64,000 bases of DNA from DATAEE01 sp036258175 (GTDB lineage Bacteria > Acidobacteriota > Vicinamibacteria > Vicinamibacterales > 2-12-FULL-66-21): contig DATAEE010000391.1 of the NCBI GenBank assembly GCA_036258175.1, positions 1 to 64,000 of the forward strand, in the 5' to 3' direction. Below, piece by piece: positions 61,586 through 64,000 of this stretch (positions are counted from its first letter, which is position 1; every line of letters begins with the position of its first letter). A program made the translations under genes and the position numbers. The notes beneath the pieces are model-generated. The model had not been told where the DNA came from and searched no databases. It was given only the letters and a program-made list of their open reading frames with translations.

Positions 61586-62953
61586 ATGAAGGACCTAACC
61601 CAGGGTTCGGTCGCGCGCAACCTGATGCAGATCGCCGCGTTTCTCGCGGCGAGCATGCTCCTTCAGACGTTGTACCTCCTCGTCGACATGTACTGGGTGG
61701 GACGCCTGGGCAAGGAGGCGATTGCCGCCGTCGGCCTCGCCGGCACCGTGTCGTTCATCGTCCTCGCGCTGACCCAGGCGCTGGGCGTTGGCACGACCAC
61801 CCTGGTTGCGCACGCGGTTGGCGCGAAGGACCAGGCGCGCGCGCGCCGGGTCTTCAACCAGTCGCTCGTCCTGTCGATCCTCAGCAGCGGCTGCTTCCTC
61901 GCCGTCGCCTTCGCGCTGCGCGGGGCGTACTGCCGCGCGCTCGCGGCGGATGCCGAGACGGTACGCCTCGGTGAAGAGTACCTGGCGTGGTTCCTGCCCG
62001 CGCTCGCACTGCAGTTTGCTGTCGTTTCCATGGGCTCGGCGCTTCGCGGCACGGGGATCGTCAAGCCCACCGTCATCATCCAGATCATCACCGTCCTGCT
62101 GAACATCGTGCTGGCGCCGGTGCTCATTTTCGGCTGGGGAACCGGCCTCGCGATGGGAGTGACGGGCGCGGCGCTGTCGACGTTCGTCGCCGTCGTGCTC
62201 GGCTTCGTGCTGCTCGTCGGATATTTCCTGCGAGCCGATGGCTTCATCACGTTCGATCGCGCCGCCTGGGCCCCCGACCTGAGAATCTGGAAGAGGATGA
62301 TGGCGGTTGGCGCGCCGGCCGGCGGTGAATTCCTGCTCATTTCGCTTCACATGATCCTGGTGTACCGGTTGATTCAAGGCTTCGGCGCAGCGGCGCAGGC
62401 AGGATTCGGCATAGGCAGCCGCGTCATGCAGTCGCTGTTCCTCCCAGTCGTGGCGATCGCGTTCGCCGCGTCGCCGGTCGTGGGGCAGAACTTCGGCGCC
62501 CGGCTCGCCGATCGCGTGCGGGAGACCTTCCGGTGGGCCGCCGTGATGGCGTCGGCGGTGATGATGGTGCTGACCGTGTTGTGCCACATCTCGCCGGCCG
62601 CGCTGATTCGACCCTTCTCCTCCGATCCGGCCGTCATCCTGGTCGGCGGCGAGTACCTGCGCATCACCTCCTGGAACTTCGTGCCCAGCGCGATCGTGTT
62701 CACGAGCTCGAGCATCTTCCAGGGGATCGGCAACAGCGTGCCGCCGGTGATCATCTCGGCCGCGAGGCTGCTGCTGTTTGCGGTGCCCGCGTTTCTTCTG
62801 TCACGGACGGCGGGGTTCGAACTGCGGCAGATTTGGTATGTCGGCGTCGCCGCGGTGATCGTGCAGATGACTTTGAATATCTGGCTATTGCAGCGGGAGT
62901 TCCGGCGGAGGCTGACGTTCGGGCCGACTGCCGTCCCCGCGCCCGCGCCGTAA
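61586..62953 (+). CDS. MATE family efflux transporter
   Basis: A 455-residue protein with about twelve membrane helices in two homologous halves, starting MKDLTQGSVARNLMQIAAFL. Typical MATE patterns include YWVGRLGKEAIAAVGLAG, ALRGTGIVKPTVIIQIITVL and AASPVVGQNFGARLADRV. It exports cationic drugs or metabolites in exchange for protons or sodium ions. It is divergent from the ADOP permease, with 102 bases between the starts. Confidence 0.93.
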   Translation: MKDLTQGSVARNLMQIAAFLAASMLLQTLYLLVDMYWVGRLGKEAIAAVGLAGTVSFIVLALTQALGVGTTTLVAHAVGAKDQARARRVFNQSLVLSILSSGCFLAVAFALRGAYCRALAADAETVRLGEEYLAWFLPALALQFAVVSMGSALRGTGIVKPTVIIQIITVLLNIVLAPVLIFGWGTGLAMGVTGAALSTFVAVVLGFVLLVGYFLRADGFITFDRAAWAPDLRIWKRMMAVGAPAGGEFLLISLHMILVYRLIQGFGAAAQAGFGIGSRVMQSLFLPVVAIAFAASPVVGQNFGARLADRVRETFRWAAVMASAVMMVLTVLCHISPAALIRPFSSDPAVILVGGEYLRITSWNFVPSAIVFTSSSIFQGIGNSVPPVIISAARLLLFAVPAFLLSRTAGFELRQIWYVGVAAVIVQMTLNIWLLQREFRRRLTFGPTAVPAPAP

Positions 62954-62969
62954 TTTCCAAACCGCTCCG

Positions 62970-64000
62970 CTAGCCGTCTGCCAGCCGCGCGGCCAGGTGG
63001 TGCAGAAAGAGCCCCGCGTCGGTGACCACGCCGAGCGTCTGTGAGGATCCGCGGTCGGCGAGCTTCGTGATGACCGCGGGATTGATGTCCACGCACACCA
63101 TACGCACCCACGCCGGCACCATGTTGCCGACGCCGATGCCGTGGAGCATGCTCGAGAGCACGACGACCATGCTGACGTCCGCGAGTGCGGCGGCATAGCG
63201 ATCCTGCGCCTCGATGAGATTCATCATCGTCTCCGGCAGCGGCCCATCGTCGCGTATGCTGCCTGCGAGCAGGAACGGCACTCCGCGTCGCACGCACTCG
63301 TGCATGATCCCCGACTGGAGAATGCCGGACTCGACTGCGGCGGCGATCCCGCCCGCCCGTCTGATCGCGTTGATCGCGCGCATGTGATGGCGGTGGCCAC
63401 CCTCGACGGCTACGCCGGTCTCGAGGTTCACACCAAGCGACGTGCCGAAGAGCGCGCCTTCGATGTCATGAACGGCGAGCGCATTGCCGGCAAGGAGCAC
63501 GTCGACGAAGCCTCTTCGAATCAGATCGCAGAAATGCGGGATGCCGCCCGTGTGCGCGACGACGGGGCCCGCGACGAACGCGATCCGGCCGCCGGCTGCC
63601 TTCGTCTCGCGAAACATCTCGGCGATGCGCCCGACCGTCGCTTCCACGCGCCGCTCGGACGACACCTCGTTGTTCATGAACGCGAAGCCGAGGCGGTCCC
63701 GGGCCCGGAACTCCGGCACGACGCGGATCCCGTCGAGGCCGCAGACGATTCGATCGCCGGCGCGGATATCGCGAAGCTTCCGGCAGGAGGCCGTCGTGTC
63801 CTCGATCACGATCGCCGCATCCATTCGTTGGCGCTCGACGGGAATCCACCGTGCGGCGACCCGCACTTCGGTGCGCTGGTTTGTCGTCGAGTAGAAGTCC
63901 TCCGGCGCGCAACCATCGCGATCGGCTGGCCGGACGAGTGCGTCGCGCTGGCGCTCGCGACGACAGCCCAGGGACACGAGCTCTTCGAGCAGATCGTCGA
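62970..64000 (-). CDS. TIGR00300/LOR-SDH family protein, archaeal-type ornithine cyclodeaminase-like (5' truncated)
   Basis: The frame is open to the right edge of the window, and sequence beyond the possible GTG at 63977 (DDLLEEL just before it) continues the protein, so the 5' end lies outside. The visible 343 residues contain the CAPEDFYSTTNQRTEVRV and VERQRMDAAIVIED segments and a deoxyhypusine-synthase-like nucleotide-binding domain (GRIAFVAGPVVAHTGG, VDVLLAGNALAVHDIE, SSMLHGIGVGNMVP, CVDINPAVITKLADRGS). Related archaeal proteins and the C-terminal part of cyanobacterial AgrE/ArgZ have ornithine cyclodeaminase activity; that role here is inference. It converges on the MATE gene. Confidence 0.82.
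   Translation of the reverse strand, partial: DDLLEELVSLGCRRERQRDALVRPADRDGCAPEDFYSTTNQRTEVRVAARWIPVERQRMDAAIVIEDTTASCRKLRDIRAGDRIVCGLDGIRVVPEFRARDRLGFAFMNNEVSSERRVEATVGRIAEMFRETKAAGGRIAFVAGPVVAHTGGIPHFCDLIRRGFVDVLLAGNALAVHDIEGALFGTSLGVNLETGVAVEGGHRHHMRAINAIRRAGGIAAAVESGILQSGIMHECVRRGVPFLLAGSIRDDGPLPETMMNLIEAQDRYAAALADVSMVVVLSSMLHGIGVGNMVPAWVRMVCVDINPAVITKLADRGSSQTLGVVTDAGLFLHHLAARLADG

Overview
GC-rich bacterial DNA, most likely from an Acidobacteriota genome (Vicinamibacteria-like). This placement is inference from gene families that often occur together there: an ADOP-type FtsX/MacB permease, a PadR plus HAAS pair, a DUF1592/DUF1552/ankyrin cassette, PQQ-propeller proteins and many secreted glycoside hydrolases. 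Gene density is high. No rRNA, tRNA, CRISPR array, integrase or transposase was recognised.

Region 1 (1-13.0 kb and 16.1-25.4 kb) is an L-arabinan/L-arabinose utilisation locus. It has three GH51 alpha-L-arabinofuranosidases (one cut by the window edge), two GH127 beta-L-arabinofuranosidases, a frameshifted GH31 alpha-glycosidase, an L-fucose/L-arabinose-isomerase-like protein and an aldose 1-epimerase. A tight operon at 17.3-25.4 kb then encodes a TIM-barrel-like protein of unknown function, a 2,5-dioxovalerate-type aldehyde dehydrogenase, a GalD-like sugar-acid dehydratase, an SMP-30 lactonase and an RbsA/RbsC/RbsB-type sugar ABC transporter. Together these suggest uptake of L-arabinose and non-phosphorylating oxidation to 2-oxoglutarate. 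The 305-aa unknown sits where a 2-keto-3-deoxyarabonate dehydratase would be expected. Between these parts (13.3-16.0 kb) lie a small hypothetical, a GNAT acetyltransferase and an ECF42-type sigma factor with its YCII/DGPF partner.

Region 2 (25.5-46.5 kb): an orphan histidine kinase, a large Lhr-type helicase, glutamate synthase large subunit, a small redox group (cytochrome c, DUF5666-like, cupredoxin-like), a complete urease operon ureABCEFGD, and a threonine operon thrB-thrC-thrC2 on the minus strand. Nitrogen acquisition (urea to ammonia, then glutamate synthesis) is a theme.

Region 3 (46.6-64 kb): oligopeptidase B, an exported HpcH/HpaI aldolase-like protein, the DUF1592/DUF1552/ankyrin cassette, a GAF protein, PadR plus HAAS membrane protein, a PQQ propeller with EF-hands, the ADOP permease, a MATE transporter and a 5'-truncated TIGR00300 protein.

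The most unusual trait is an abundance of short repeat families, named A to F here. A: CACGGATT/GCAGATTCACG elements. B: GGGGACAGTCACC palindromes. C: 7-bp-stem GCAGCCCTTTAGGGCTGC hairpins. D: 9-bp GGTTCC tandem repeats. E: a 53-bp-arm GGTGCCTGG inverted repeat. F: AATCGTC-like tandem tracts. Several lie in frame inside genes: three families in the helicase, one in gltB, one forming the UreG N-terminus, one forming the GAF protein C-terminus, and one overlapping the start of GH31.
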